From positions 4,154,001-4,218,000 of the forward strand of contig NZ_CP108036.1 in assembly GCF_036170895.1 (NCBI RefSeq): a stretch of DNA of 64,000 nt, given 5' to 3'. This document shows positions 51,578 to 59,719 of this stretch, piece by piece (within the stretch, counting starts at the first letter, position 1; each line of letters opens with the position of its first letter). Source of the stretch: Streptomyces erythrochromogenes. GTDB taxonomy: Bacteria > Actinomycetota > Actinomycetes > Streptomycetales > Streptomycetaceae. The position numbers and the translations under genes are program-made. The notes under the pieces were generated by a model that did no database searches, had not been told where the DNA came from, and worked only from the letters and a program-made list of their open reading frames with translations.

Positions 51578-52399
51578 TTAGCTGGTCAGCGCGGGCGGCG
51601 GGCCCTGGCTGCGGGGGCGTTCCTCGGTCATCCTGCCCCATACGATCATCCGGTAGGTGCTGGTGAACTCCGGGGTGCAGGTGGTCAGCGTGATGTACCG
51701 GCCCTCGGAAGTGAATCCGGAGCCCTCCGGCACGGGCTTGATCACCCCGATGTTCGTCGGCGGCGTCTGCGCCAGCGACGAGGTCATCTCGTACGTGTAG
51801 TAGGCGTCCCGGGTCTCGACCACGACGGGATCCCCGGGCACCAGCCGGTTGATGTAGCGGAACGGCTCCCCGTGGGTGTTGCGGTGTCCGGCCACCGCGA
51901 AGTTGCCCTGCTTGTCGGCGGGCATCGCGGTCTTCAGCGCGCCCTCGCCGTAGTGCCCGACCATGCCCCGGTCCAGGACCTTCGGTTTGCTGATCCCCTC
52001 GGCCACCGGAACCTTCACGTCCAGCTTGGGGATGTGAAGGATCGCGAAGCCCTGGCCCGGCTCGAAGGCCGTCACGGACGGTGCGGCGGCCCCGCCGTCC
52101 GGCTGTCTCTGCCAGGTCTGGCGCAGCGAGCCCGCGGCGCCGTTCGCCGTCCGCTGCGCCACCAGGTTCGTGTACCAGAGCTGGTAGGCGACGAACAGCA
52201 GCATCACCAGGCCCACCGTGATGAAGAGCTCCCCGCCAAGCCGGCTCGCGATGACCGCCGGGCCGCCGGACGCCGGCCGCTTGCGCCGCCGCCCGCCCCG
52301 CCTCCGGGAGTTCCTGGCGGCCCGTTTCGCGGCCTCCTGAGCTGCCCTGCGTCGCGCGGCCCGGCCCTCGGTGGGCGCGGACGGCGCGACCGTCGTCAC
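51578..52399 (-). CDS. Class E sortase (second copy)
   Basis: 273 residues from GTG 52399, overlapping the pabA stop (GTGA). A long basic N-terminal cytoplasmic tail (RRRAAQEAAKRAARNSRRRG), membrane anchor (ELFITVGLVMLLFVAYQLWY) and the triad in VAGHRNTHGEPF, TLTTCTPEFTS and TYRMIVWGRM. The Arg-rich tail of some 45 residues sets it apart from the other two copies. Confidence 0.93.
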   Translation of the reverse strand: MTTVAPSAPTEGRAARRRAAQEAAKRAARNSRRRGGRRRKRPASGGPAVIASRLGGELFITVGLVMLLFVAYQLWYTNLVAQRTANGAAGSLRQTWQRQPDGGAAAPSVTAFEPGQGFAILHIPKLDVKVPVAEGISKPKVLDRGMVGHYGEGALKTAMPADKQGNFAVAGHRNTHGEPFRYINRLVPGDPVVVETRDAYYTYEMTSSLAQTPPTNIGVIKPVPEGSGFTSEGRYITLTTCTPEFTSTYRMIVWGRMTEERPRSQGPPPALTS

Positions 52400-53034
52400 G
52401 CGACGGCCTTGCCCACCACCGGGGCCAGCCCCACCGAGCGCTCGACCGCGCCGACGTCACCGCACCGGACCAGCCAGTTCGCGAGCATCAGGTGGCCCCA
52501 TTCGGTCAGCACCGACTCGGGGTGGAACTGCACGCCCTCGACGTCGTGCTCCCGGTGGCGCAGCCCCATGATGATCCCGTCCTCGGTCCGGGCCGTGACC
52601 TCCAGGACGTCGGGCAGGGTCTCGGGCTCGGCCGCGAGGGAGTGGTACCGGGTCGCGGTGAACGGCGAGGGCAGCCCCTCGAAGACGCCCAGGCCGCCGT
52701 GCACCACGGGCGAGGTCTTGCCGTGCAGCAGCTCGGGGGCCCGGCCCACGACGCCTCCGTAGGCGACCGTCATGGACTGCATGCCGAGGCAGACGCCGAA
52801 GACGGGGACGCCGGTGTCGGCGCAGTGCCGGACCATGTCGACGCAGACGCCGGCCTCCTCGGGCGTGCCCGGCCCGGGGGAGAGCAGTACGCCGTCGAAG
52901 CCGTCCTGCGCGTGCGCGAGGGCGACCTCGTCGTTGCGCAGCACCTCGCACTCGGCGCCGAGCTGGTAGAGGTACTGGACCAGGTTGAAGACGAAGCTGT
53001 CGTAGTTGTCGACCACCAGAATGCGTGCGCTCAC
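52396..53034 (-). CDS. pabA: Glutamine amidotransferase of para-aminobenzoate/anthranilate synthesis (PabA/TrpG type)
   Basis: 212 residues from GTG 53034, overlapping the small membrane gene. Class I amidotransferase triad: GVCLGMQ (Cys82), then HPES near the C-terminus (VEGVQFHPESVLTEWG); the oxyanion stretch LLSPGPGTPEEAG and the hinge YHSLAAEPETLP are present. It releases ammonia from glutamine for aminodeoxychorismate synthase in folate synthesis; the synthase subunit is not in the window. The same gene sits at this point in mycobacteria (trpG/Rv0013). Confidence 0.92.
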   Translation of the reverse strand: MSARILVVDNYDSFVFNLVQYLYQLGAECEVLRNDEVALAHAQDGFDGVLLSPGPGTPEEAGVCVDMVRHCADTGVPVFGVCLGMQSMTVAYGGVVGRAPELLHGKTSPVVHGGLGVFEGLPSPFTATRYHSLAAEPETLPDVLEVTARTEDGIIMGLRHREHDVEGVQFHPESVLTEWGHLMLANWLVRCGDVGAVERSVGLAPVVGKAVA

Positions 53035-53207
53035 GGAGTGGCTCCCGATCCCTCGTCCACCGTCACATCGTTGAACGGAAGGAGCGGCTCGGCCCACGGG
53101 AAGACGTACTGGAACAGCACGAAGACCACGGCGAGGACCAGTACGAGGGAGATCAGCGCGCGTACCCACGCGTTGCCCGGCAGATGCCGCCAGATCCAGC
53201 CGTACAT
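53031..53207 (-). CDS. Small single-pass membrane protein
   Basis: 58 residues from ATG 53207 (GGAATCAGGCGGC upstream; GTG 53231 would add 8). One transmembrane helix (VRALISLVLVLAVVFVLFQYVF) after a short charged N-terminus MYGWIWRHLPGNAW, then an acidic tail PFNDVTVDEGSG outside. It overlaps pabA by GTGA. I recall the same protein in other Streptomyces at this position, but no function is known. Confidence 0.75.
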   Translation of the reverse strand: MYGWIWRHLPGNAWVRALISLVLVLAVVFVLFQYVFPWAEPLLPFNDVTVDEGSGATP

Positions 53208-53296
53208 GCCGCCTGATTCCTTTTCGTCCACATTCGTTCAACGCACCGCGGAGGCGGTACGCGAACAGACTAAAGGCAGCGGCCCGGCGGAGAGGG

Positions 53297-54064
53297 TCAC
53301 CTGGACGAACCCCCCGGTCGGCCCTGGCCGGCGGTGCGCGTCCCGGTCAGTTCCGCCCAGACCACCAGCCGGTGGCTGTGTCCCCATTCCGGGTCGCAGG
53401 TGGTCAGCGTGAGGTACTTGCCGGGCGCCGTGAACGGGGACCTGCGCGGGACCGGGTCGACCACCGCGACGTCGGTGGGCAGGGTGCGCAGGGGTCCGCC
53501 CCGGATCGTGTACGTGTACCAGGTGCCCGCGTCCTTGAGGATCACCTCGTCCCCCGGGCGCAGTTTCGGGAAGTCCTTGAAGGGGTCTCCGTAGGTGCGG
53601 CGGTGGCCGGCCACGGAGAAGTTCCCGACGGCTCCCAGGCGGGCGGTGGCGGCGTAGTGGCCCAGGCCCTTCTTCAGCAGCTCGGGGTCCGTGCCCTCCA
53701 GGACGGGCCGGACCCAGTCCGGGCCGAAGCGCGGGACGTACATCTCGGCGAAGGCCCGGCCTGCGGGGTAGCGGGGTTCCTCCGGGGCGGCCGACTCCGG
53801 CGCCCGCGGGGCGGCCCCGGGGGCTGCGGGGGCCGCGGCAGGGGCCGCCTGCGGTGCGGCGGCGGCCCAGCTGTCACGCAGCCGGGCCATCTCGCCGTCC
53901 GCGGCCCGGTCCGCCTTGACCCCGGTCCACAGCAGGACGTAGGCGACGAAGAGCACGATCAGCGTGCCCGCCGTCAGGCACACCTCGCTGAACGTCCGTA
54001 CCGCCAGGCGCAGTACGACGTCGGGACGGACCCGGTCACGGGGTGGTGGCCACCGGCTTCGCAT
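53297..54064 (-). CDS. Class E sortase (third copy)
   Basis: 255 residues, starting at ATG 54064, 29 bp inside the end of the DUF881 gene. N-terminal membrane anchor (VCLTAGTLIVLFVAYVLLWTG), an Ala/Pro linker (AAPQAAPAAAPAAPGAAPRA, read in part) and the triad in VAGHRRTYGDPF, TLTTCDPEWG and SHRLVVWAEL. The residue after the catalytic Cys is Asp (TCD) where the other two have Thr (TCT), and this copy is more diverged overall. Confidence 0.9.
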   Translation of the reverse strand: MRSRWPPPRDRVRPDVVLRLAVRTFSEVCLTAGTLIVLFVAYVLLWTGVKADRAADGEMARLRDSWAAAAPQAAPAAAPAAPGAAPRAPESAAPEEPRYPAGRAFAEMYVPRFGPDWVRPVLEGTDPELLKKGLGHYAATARLGAVGNFSVAGHRRTYGDPFKDFPKLRPGDEVILKDAGTWYTYTIRGGPLRTLPTDVAVVDPVPRRSPFTAPGKYLTLTTCDPEWGHSHRLVVWAELTGTRTAGQGRPGGSSR

Positions 54065-54833
54065 AGTGGAGGTCCACTGTGCCGGAGTAGGCGGGAAGTG
54101 TCAGCGCCTTGTGCTCGTCCACTTTCCAGCCCAGGCCGTAGGCGTTCACGTACGCCTGGTAGTTCTGCAGGGCCGGGGAGGCGGCGAGGGCCTTCTTGAG
54201 CGCCGCCGGGTCGCCGACCGCCGAGATCTTGTACGGGGGCGAGTAGACGCGGCCCTGGAGGATCAGGGTGTTGCCCACGCAGCGCACCGCGCTGGTGGAG
54301 ATCAGCCGCTGGTCCATGACCTGGATGCCCTCGGCGCCGCCCTGCCACAGGGCGTTCACCACGGCCTGGAGGTCCTGCTGGTGGATCACCAGGTCGTTGG
54401 GCTGTGGCTCGGGCACGTTGGGGATGCGGGCGGTGGCGTTCGGCGGGGCGTCGTTGAGGGTGACGGTCAGGCCCTTGCCGGAGAGCTCCTCGGTGCCCGA
54501 GGCGGCGCGCAGGGCGGCCAGCTTCGCGTCCTGCGCCTTGGTGCTGCCGTCGTCGCGGTCGGCGAGGGCGTCCACGCGGCGGCGGGCGGCTCCGGTGCTC
54601 TCTTCCAGCTCCGCGTTGTCCTGGCTGCGTTCCTCGATGAGGTCGGACAGCTTGAGGAGTGAGGCGTCCGTCCGGATGTTCGTACCCTTGGAGGTGTTGA
54701 AACTGGTGACGAAGAGCAGCCCGGCCAGGGCGAAGACGGCGGCCGTCAGCAACCGGACCGGCCTGGCCCGGCGACGGGGACCCGCGGAGGAGTCGTCTGA
54801 ATTGCTCAACGTACCCTTCTCCTTCAACGCCAC
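54036..54833 (-). CDS. DUF881-family membrane protein
   Basis: 265 residues by the GTG 54833 start; a TTG at 54809 behind GGAGAAGGG is an equally good start (MSNSDDSSAG...). One transmembrane helix (LLTAAVFALAGLLFVTSF), a coiled-coil segment (LLKLSDLIEERSQDNAELEE), then the DUF881 domain (KGLTVTLNDAPPN, LVIHQQDLQAVVNALWQGGAEGIQVMDQRLIS in parts). It is the homologue of mycobacterial Rv0012, between crgA and trpG/pabA. The shape recalls divisome scaffolds. Confidence 0.85.
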   Translation of the reverse strand: MALKEKGTLSNSDDSSAGPRRRARPVRLLTAAVFALAGLLFVTSFNTSKGTNIRTDASLLKLSDLIEERSQDNAELEESTGAARRRVDALADRDDGSTKAQDAKLAALRAASGTEELSGKGLTVTLNDAPPNATARIPNVPEPQPNDLVIHQQDLQAVVNALWQGGAEGIQVMDQRLISTSAVRCVGNTLILQGRVYSPPYKISAVGDPAALKKALAASPALQNYQAYVNAYGLGWKVDEHKALTLPAYSGTVDLHYAKPVATTP

Positions 54834-54900
54834 AGGTCCACTACGCTAACGGACGCCCGGGGCAGGCAAGGTCCCCAGCGCATCGACAGGAGAGCCCCTC

Positions 54901-55155
54901 GTGCCGAAGTCACGTATCCGCAAGAAGGACGACTACACCCCGCCGCCCGCGCGGCAGCCGCAGAGCATCCGGCTGACGAACCGCAGCTGGGTCGCCCCGG
55001 TCATGCTGGCGTTCTTCCTGATCGGTCTCGCGTGGATCGTCGTCTTCTACGTGACCGAGACCCAGCTGCCGGTCGAGGCCCTGGGCAACTGGAACATCGT
55101 GGTCGGCTTCGGCTTCATCGCGGCGGGATTCGGCGTGTCCACGCAGTGGAAGTAG
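54901..55155 (+). CDS. crgA: Cell-division inhibitor/regulator CrgA
   Basis: 84 residues from GTG 54901 (AGGAGAG upstream). A basic N-terminus ([14 protein letters not shown]) and two transmembrane helices ([21 protein letters not shown] and [17 protein letters not shown]) match CrgA, which coordinates the growth and cytokinesis of aerial hyphae and binds FtsZ and other divisome proteins. It is divergent from the DUF881/sortase operon. Confidence 0.95.
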   Translation: MPKSRIRKKDDYTPPPARQPQSIRLTNRSWVAPVMLAFFLIGLAWIVVFYVTETQLPVEALGNWNIVVGFGFIAAGFGVSTQWK

Positions 55156-55188
55156 CACCTCGCCGCCCGTGACGGAAGCTCTCCCCAT

Positions 55189-55255
55189 GAGTTATCCACA
55201 GCGTCATCCACACCTGAGGAAAAGACAGAAGATCTGTGGATAACTCTGTGGAGAG
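55189..55255. other. Inverted pair of DnaA boxes between convergent crgA and rhomboid genes
   Basis: Two perfect boxes TTATCCACA (55192-55200) and TGTGGATAA (55235-55243) form the centre of a 13-bp inverted repeat (55189-55201 and 55234-55246), with weaker boxes TCATCCACA (55204-55212) and TGTGGAGAG (55247-55255). The region separates two genes that both end here, so it is not a promoter; it could be a DnaA-titration or cluster site, or a loose terminator. Confidence 0.78.
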
Positions 55256-55270
55256 TTGACGCCGGTGTGA

Positions 55271-56146
55271 TCAGGTGAGTTCGGCCGTGCGGAGCATGAT
55301 CAGCGCCGCTGCCAGCAGGAACACCACCGCACAGGTGCCCCACTGGACGAGTGCGCGATGCCTGGCAGCGGTCGGCGTGAGCATGCCCAGCCCGACCAGG
55401 GCGCCGGTGATCAGCCCTCCCACGTGGGCCTGCCAGGACACGTTCAGGGTGCCGCCGAAGGGGACGAAGGTCAGCACCAGCATCAGCACGACCATGACGA
55501 TCACCGGCCGCATCTCGTACCGCAGCCGCCGCGCCAGCACCACCGTGGCGCCGAGCAGGCCGAAGACGGCTCCGGAGGCGCCGAGGGTCGGGGTGTTCGG
55601 CTCGGTCAGCAGGTAGACGAGGACGCTGCCGCCCAGGCCCGAGAGCAGGTAGACGGCGAGGTAGCGGGCGCGGCCCAGGGCCGCCTCCAGCGGGCCGCCG
55701 ATGACCCACAGGCCGATCATGTTGCCGATGATGTGCCACCACTCGACGTGCAGGAACACCGAGGTCAGCAGCCGGTGGTACTGGCCGGTGGAGACCCCTT
55801 CCACAGGGGCGCCGAAGTACTCGACGTAGCGGCCGAGCAGCTCGAGCTGGATCACGATCGCCGGGGCCGCGAGGCCGGCGAGGAACACAGCGACGTTGAT
55901 CCCGATGAGGATCTTGGTCACCAGGTGGGGGTCGTCCGCGACCACCCCGCCCGCGATGGTGCGCGGCGCGTTGGCGGCGGGCCGGTGCCCGGTCCCGGAG
56001 CCCTCGCGGACGCACTCGGGGCACTGGAAGCCCACCGAGGCGCTGATCATGCACTCCGGGCAGATGGGGCGCTCGCAGCGGGTGCAGCTGATCCCCGTGT
56101 CGCGGTCCGGGTGGCGGTAGCAGCCCGGCAGACGGTCGGTGTCCAT
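55271..56146 (-). CDS. Rhomboid-family intramembrane serine protease with N-terminal zinc ribbon
   Basis: 291 residues. Six or so transmembrane helices with the catalytic serine in GASGAVFG (Ser191), the histidine in AHVGG (His241) and the HxxxN motif (His138, Asn142). Before the membrane part, residues 9-45 hold paired cysteines (CYRHP, CTRC, CPEC, CPEC) that should bind zinc, a B-box-like ribbon. ATG 56146. Substrates are unknown. Confidence 0.9.
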   Translation of the reverse strand: MDTDRLPGCYRHPDRDTGISCTRCERPICPECMISASVGFQCPECVREGSGTGHRPAANAPRTIAGGVVADDPHLVTKILIGINVAVFLAGLAAPAIVIQLELLGRYVEYFGAPVEGVSTGQYHRLLTSVFLHVEWWHIIGNMIGLWVIGGPLEAALGRARYLAVYLLSGLGGSVLVYLLTEPNTPTLGASGAVFGLLGATVVLARRLRYEMRPVIVMVVLMLVLTFVPFGGTLNVSWQAHVGGLITGALVGLGMLTPTAARHRALVQWGTCAVVFLLAAALIMLRTAELT

Positions 56147-56293
56147 CGGTCCCCTCGGTCGGCGGCGGGGCAGGGCGTGTGCACCCCGCCGGTCCGGTAC
56201 GTATCCAGTACGGACGGGCGGGGCGGAAAGGTTCCCGGGGATCCGGAGGTGCGCAGGTGCGGGAGGGCGGAGCGGTGCGGTGCGGACCGGTGC

Positions 56294-56821
56294 TCAGCGC
56301 TTCTCGACGACGACGGACTTGATGATGACGTCCTCCAGCGGCCGCTCGGTGCGCGAGTTGGTGGCGCTGGCGGCGATGGCATCCACGACCTTGCGGCTCG
56401 CCGGGTCGGTGACCTCGCCGAAGATGGTGTGCTTGCGCGTCAGCCAGGCGGTCGGGGCGACGGTGATGAAGAACTGCGAGCCGTTGGTGCCCGGGCCGGC
56501 GTTGGCCATGGCGAGCAGGTACGGCTTGGTGAAGGCCAGGTCGGGGTGGAACTCGTCCGCGAACGCGTAGCCCGGACCGCCGGTGCCGTTGCCGAGCGGG
56601 TCGCCGCCCTGGATCATGAAACCGCTGATGACGCGGTGGAAGACGGTGCCGTCGTAGAGCGGGTCCGTGGTCTTCTGGCCGTCCGTGGGACGGGTCCACT
56701 CGCGGGCACCCGTGGCGAGCTCGACGAAGTTCCGGACGGTCTTCGGAGCGAAGTTCTCCAGCAGCTCGATCTCGATGTCGCCGTGGGTGGTCTTCAGGGT
56801 GGCGTAGAGCTTCTCGGCCAC
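56294..56821 (-). CDS. ppiA: Cyclophilin-type peptidyl-prolyl isomerase
   Basis: 175 residues from GTG 56821 (GGAAGG upstream; ATG 56836 is possible). Cyclophilin motifs: VFHRVISGFMIQGGDP (catalytic Arg), GPGTNGSQFFITVAP, HTIFGEVTD. It speeds proline isomerisation in the cytoplasm. The gene neighbours the rhomboid and crgA genes, the same order as in mycobacteria (ppiA/Rv0009). Confidence 0.92.
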   Translation of the reverse strand: MAEKLYATLKTTHGDIEIELLENFAPKTVRNFVELATGAREWTRPTDGQKTTDPLYDGTVFHRVISGFMIQGGDPLGNGTGGPGYAFADEFHPDLAFTKPYLLAMANAGPGTNGSQFFITVAPTAWLTRKHTIFGEVTDPASRKVVDAIAASATNSRTERPLEDVIIKSVVVEKR

Positions 56822-56995
56822 GGATCTGCCTTCCATAGTCATCACTGTCGGTCCAGATGGTCGCACGGAGCGCTCCGCAGCACTGAAATCGTCCACCCGT
56901 ATGCCCTGTCGCGCATGCCTGTCGGCGCTGTGGCAGGCATGATCCGACAAAGGGTGGAAAGGTGAACTGTGTCCGCCACCGAGGAGGAGGATCCC

Positions 56996-57691
56996 GTGAC
57001 CGGCAAGGACAGCGCGCGCCTGGCAGCCGAGAGCGCCAGGGAGAGCGTGCGGTACGCGGCTGAAATGGTGGCGCCGTACGCGGAATCCGCCAGGGACGCT
57101 GCGGTGCACTACGCGCACGAGGCGAACGACCGGCTGACGCCCCTGGTGTCCCAGGCGGCCACCGGCGCCGCGCGCCAAGCCCGGATGACCTACGACGGCC
57201 ATCTGCACCCGCGTCTGAAGGCGGCGCGGGCACACGTGCCGCCACCCGTGGACCGGGCTGCGACGAAGGCGGTCCACCAGACGCGCCTGGCGGCCCGTCA
57301 GGCGGCCGACTACACGCAGCCGAAGATCGAGAGCGCCATCGCGGCCGCCACGCCCGTGGCCGAAGAGGCCGCGTCGCGGTCGACCGCGGCGCTGGCGGCG
57401 CTGCGCGGCCAGGTGACGGCCAAGGAAGTGCAGAAGCTCGTGCGCAAGCACGAGCGGGCACGGCGCCGCGGCAAGGTGCTGCGCGGGGCCGCGCTCGTCG
57501 GCCTGATCGCGGCCGGCGCCTACCTCGCATGGCGGTGGTGGGACCAGCAGTCGAACCCGGACTGGCTGGTCGAGCCGCCCGCGGCGACCGAGCTGTCGGA
57601 CCGCGACGCCGCACCGGCGAGCTTCGACGACGAGCTGGCGGAGAAGGAGCGCGAGGCGGGATCGGGACCGGAGCCGGGCTCGGTCCCGTAG
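56996..57691 (+). CDS. DUF5324-family membrane protein
   Basis: 231 residues. GTG 56996 was chosen (GAGGAGGAGG upstream, and VTGKDSARLAAE aligns with the start of the family I know) over GTG 56969. The first 160 residues are apolipoprotein-like amphipathic helices (ARESVRYAAEMVAPYAESARDAAVHYAHE, split), then one transmembrane helix (GAALVGLIAAGAYLAWRWW) and the conserved tail NPDWLVEPPAATELS. A membrane-stress or scaffold protein is likely, but no function is established. Confidence 0.8.
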   Translation: MTGKDSARLAAESARESVRYAAEMVAPYAESARDAAVHYAHEANDRLTPLVSQAATGAARQARMTYDGHLHPRLKAARAHVPPPVDRAATKAVHQTRLAARQAADYTQPKIESAIAAATPVAEEAASRSTAALAALRGQVTAKEVQKLVRKHERARRRGKVLRGAALVGLIAAGAYLAWRWWDQQSNPDWLVEPPAATELSDRDAAPASFDDELAEKEREAGSGPEPGSVP

Positions 57692-57716
57692 GACGGACGT
57701 CCCGGACGATCGACGA

Positions 57717-57766
57717 GTGACGCGGAAGGGCCCGGTCCCCGAGGGGACCGGGCCCTTCCGCGTCAC
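57717..57766. terminator. 24-bp perfect hairpin between convergent genes
   Basis: Arms 57717-57740 and 57743-57766 are perfectly complementary, with a 2-nt loop. It lies between DUF5324 (plus) and the LysM gene (minus), 2 bp from the latter's stop. Confidence 0.92.
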
Positions 57767-57768
57767 GT

Positions 57769-58314
57769 TCAGCTCGGGAGCGTCAGGACCGCGCCCGGCG
57801 GCACGAGGTCGGGGTTGGCGCCGATGACTCCCCTGTTCATGGCGTAGAGCTCGCGCCAGCGCGCCTCGTTGCCGAGCTCGCGGCCGGCGATCGCGGCCAG
57901 CGTGTCGCCCTGCTTGACGGTGTAGGTGCGATTCTTCGCGGTCGGCTGAGGCTTGGCCACCGGCGCCGCGGGCACCGCCTTGTGCGCGGCCGAGTGGGGC
58001 GTGGGCGTGTACGCCGCCCCCGGCGAGGTGGACGGCGGCGCGGCCTTCGGCATCGCGGCGGGCCGGGGCGGTGCGGGCACCGCCTTGTGCGCCGCGGAGC
58101 CGGGCGTCGGGGTCGCGGGGGCGGGCCCCCGCCTGGGCGGGGCGGCGGCCGCCATGCGCTCGGCGGCGGCCCTGGTCGCCGAGGCGGCGTCGGCCGCGGC
58201 GCTCCTGGAGGGGCCCGCCCCCTTGTCCGCCTGCTGCTGCACCTGCGCCTGCGCCTTCTCGGCGTTCTCGTGCGCCTTCTTCTTGTCGGACTTCAGGAAG
58301 TCGAAGAGTCCCAT
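57769..58314 (-). CDS. LysM-domain protein
   Basis: 181 residues from ATG 58314 (GGAGGCG upstream). A charged N-terminal helix (MGLFDFLKSDKKKAHENAEKA), a long Ala/Pro linker with repeats of SAAHKAVPA, and a C-terminal LysM domain (YTVKQGDTLAAIAGRELGNEARWRELYAMN ... LVPPGAVLTLPS, in parts). There is no signal peptide, so it is either cytoplasmic (like other DUF-type LysM proteins in Streptomyces) or exported in an unusual way. Confidence 0.85.
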   Translation of the reverse strand: MGLFDFLKSDKKKAHENAEKAQAQVQQQADKGAGPSRSAAADAASATRAAAERMAAAAPPRRGPAPATPTPGSAAHKAVPAPPRPAAMPKAAPPSTSPGAAYTPTPHSAAHKAVPAAPVAKPQPTAKNRTYTVKQGDTLAAIAGRELGNEARWRELYAMNRGVIGANPDLVPPGAVLTLPS

Positions 58315-58498
58315 GTCTGTACGCCTCCGGCGTGAGGGTTCCCCCCTGTATCGATGCCCTCCCACCACTGTCCGCCACCGGGCGGCGGGCGGCCCAGCGA
58401 CGGGGCCGTCCGGGGGACGCGCGGCCCGCGGGAACGCACCGGGAAGGGACCGGGAAGACGCGGCGCCAGCATCGTGGGACACGATGGAGGAGAATTCC

Positions 58499-59109
58499 GT
58501 GATCATCAAACAGGCGGCGGAGCGGGTGGTTCTGGTCAGGCCCGGACCGGGACTCCTGCACGCCGCGGTCGGGGCGGGCCTGGACGTCTGGGTGGTGTCG
58601 GACCCAGGAGCGTGGCCCCAGGACGCCGGATTGCCCACCGGGCTGCCGCCCGAGCGGGTCCTGCGCACCGACTTCGACGACGCGGCCGCGCTGCGGATCC
58701 TGCTGACGGACACGGTCCTCGGACACGGGATCGGCCACGTGCTGTACCTCGCGAGCGATCTCGGGAAGGGCCTCGGCAGCGGTGCGGCGGCCGCCGCCGA
58801 GGAGGTGCTGAGGGATCTCGCCCCGGCCCGGCCGGGGCCCGCGGGCGGGCTGCCGGACGCGGTCGCGATCCGGCGCATCCTCAACCAGAGCCGGACCTCG
58901 GCCGTACGCGCCGAGGAGGCGTCGACCGTCGCCGAGGCGCGCGTGCTCGCCGAGGACTTCCCCCTGCCCGTGGTCATCAAGTCGGCGGACGGGTCCGGGC
59001 GTTGGTGGACCGTACCGGTGCACGACCGGCCCGGACTCGACCGGTGGGCGCAGGAGGCCGTCACCGCGCGCCACAGCGCCCCCTACCTCGTAGAGGAGCT
59101 CCTGACCGG
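58499..59109 (+). pseudogene. Truncated ATP-grasp protein
   Basis: About 203 residues of an ATP-grasp (carboxylate-amine ligase) enzyme: an N-terminal pre-ATP domain, PLPVVIKSADGSGRWWTVPV (the ATP-binding loop) and SAPYLVEELLTG, after which the match stops abruptly at about 59109. The reading frame continues to 59386 through sequence antisense to the SARP gene, giving a non-homologous tail. GTG 58499 has GGAGGAG 6 bases upstream. The catalytic second half of the family is lacking, so it is not a working ligase. Confidence 0.75.
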
Positions 59110-59702
59110 CTGGCCGCGCAGCGTCTCCCGCAGCGGGTGCTGCGTGATCAGCGCGCGCAGGCCGGAAACGAGCTCTCCGCTCTCGCCCAGCGCGAGGGAC
59201 GGGTCGAAGAACTGCTCGGTCGCGGCCAGCCGGCGCTCCTCCAGCGCGGTCGCGGCCGCCGCCACAGCGCGAGCGCGGACCGCAGGTGCTCGGCGGCCGC
59301 CGGCCCGGAGGGCCTGCCCCGCCGCCCCGGTCAGCGCGTCGAACTCCGGGAGGTCGACCTGGCCGTCCGTCACCATCGTGCGGTAGCCCGGCCCGTCGGT
59401 GGCGATCACCCCGGTCCCGGCGGGTATGCGCCGGCGCAGGTCGGCGACGGCCTTGCGGACCTGGTGCGCCGCCGTCACCGGTGGGTCCTTCTCCCAGGTC
59501 GCCTCCACCAGCCGGGCGACGGGCACCACCGGCCCGATTCGAGCAGCAGCATGCACAGGACGCGTTCCTGGATCGCTCCCCCCAGCCGCAGCCGCGCCCC
59601 GTCGGCCCAGCCCTCGAGGGGGCCGAGCACGTTGAAGCGCAAGAGGTCCCACTCCGGACCGGTCGTGCGTTTCTCCCCGGACTCCGCAACCGCCCCCGGC
59701 AT
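59110..59702 (-). pseudogene. SARP-family regulator gene, frameshifted and truncated
   Basis: The N-terminal winged helix starts at ATG 59702 (LLRFNVLGPLEGWADGARLRLGG and CMLLLESGR), then at about 59530 the frame must shift by one base to continue with GPVVPVARLVEATWEKDPPVTAAHQVRKAVADLRRRIP and the bacterial activator domain (ALEERRLAATEQFFDPSLALGESGELVSGLRALI). It ends at LRETLRGQ where family members continue for another 100+ residues. A single missing G in the GGCCGG-TGG stretch explains the shift. The middle of the activator domain also lacks about 20 residues. Confidence 0.72.
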
Positions 59703-59719
59703 GGGACATCCACCCCCAA

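Noticed and set aside
58315..58498. Gene in the region between the LysM and ATP-grasp genes
   Set aside because: Only short GC-rich frames; two divergent genes explain it as a promoter region.
56294..59719. Very long minus-strand frame through PPIase to SARP
   Set aside because: Only the last 175 codons (PPIase) are real. The rest passes through DUF5324 and LysM loci in the wrong frame.
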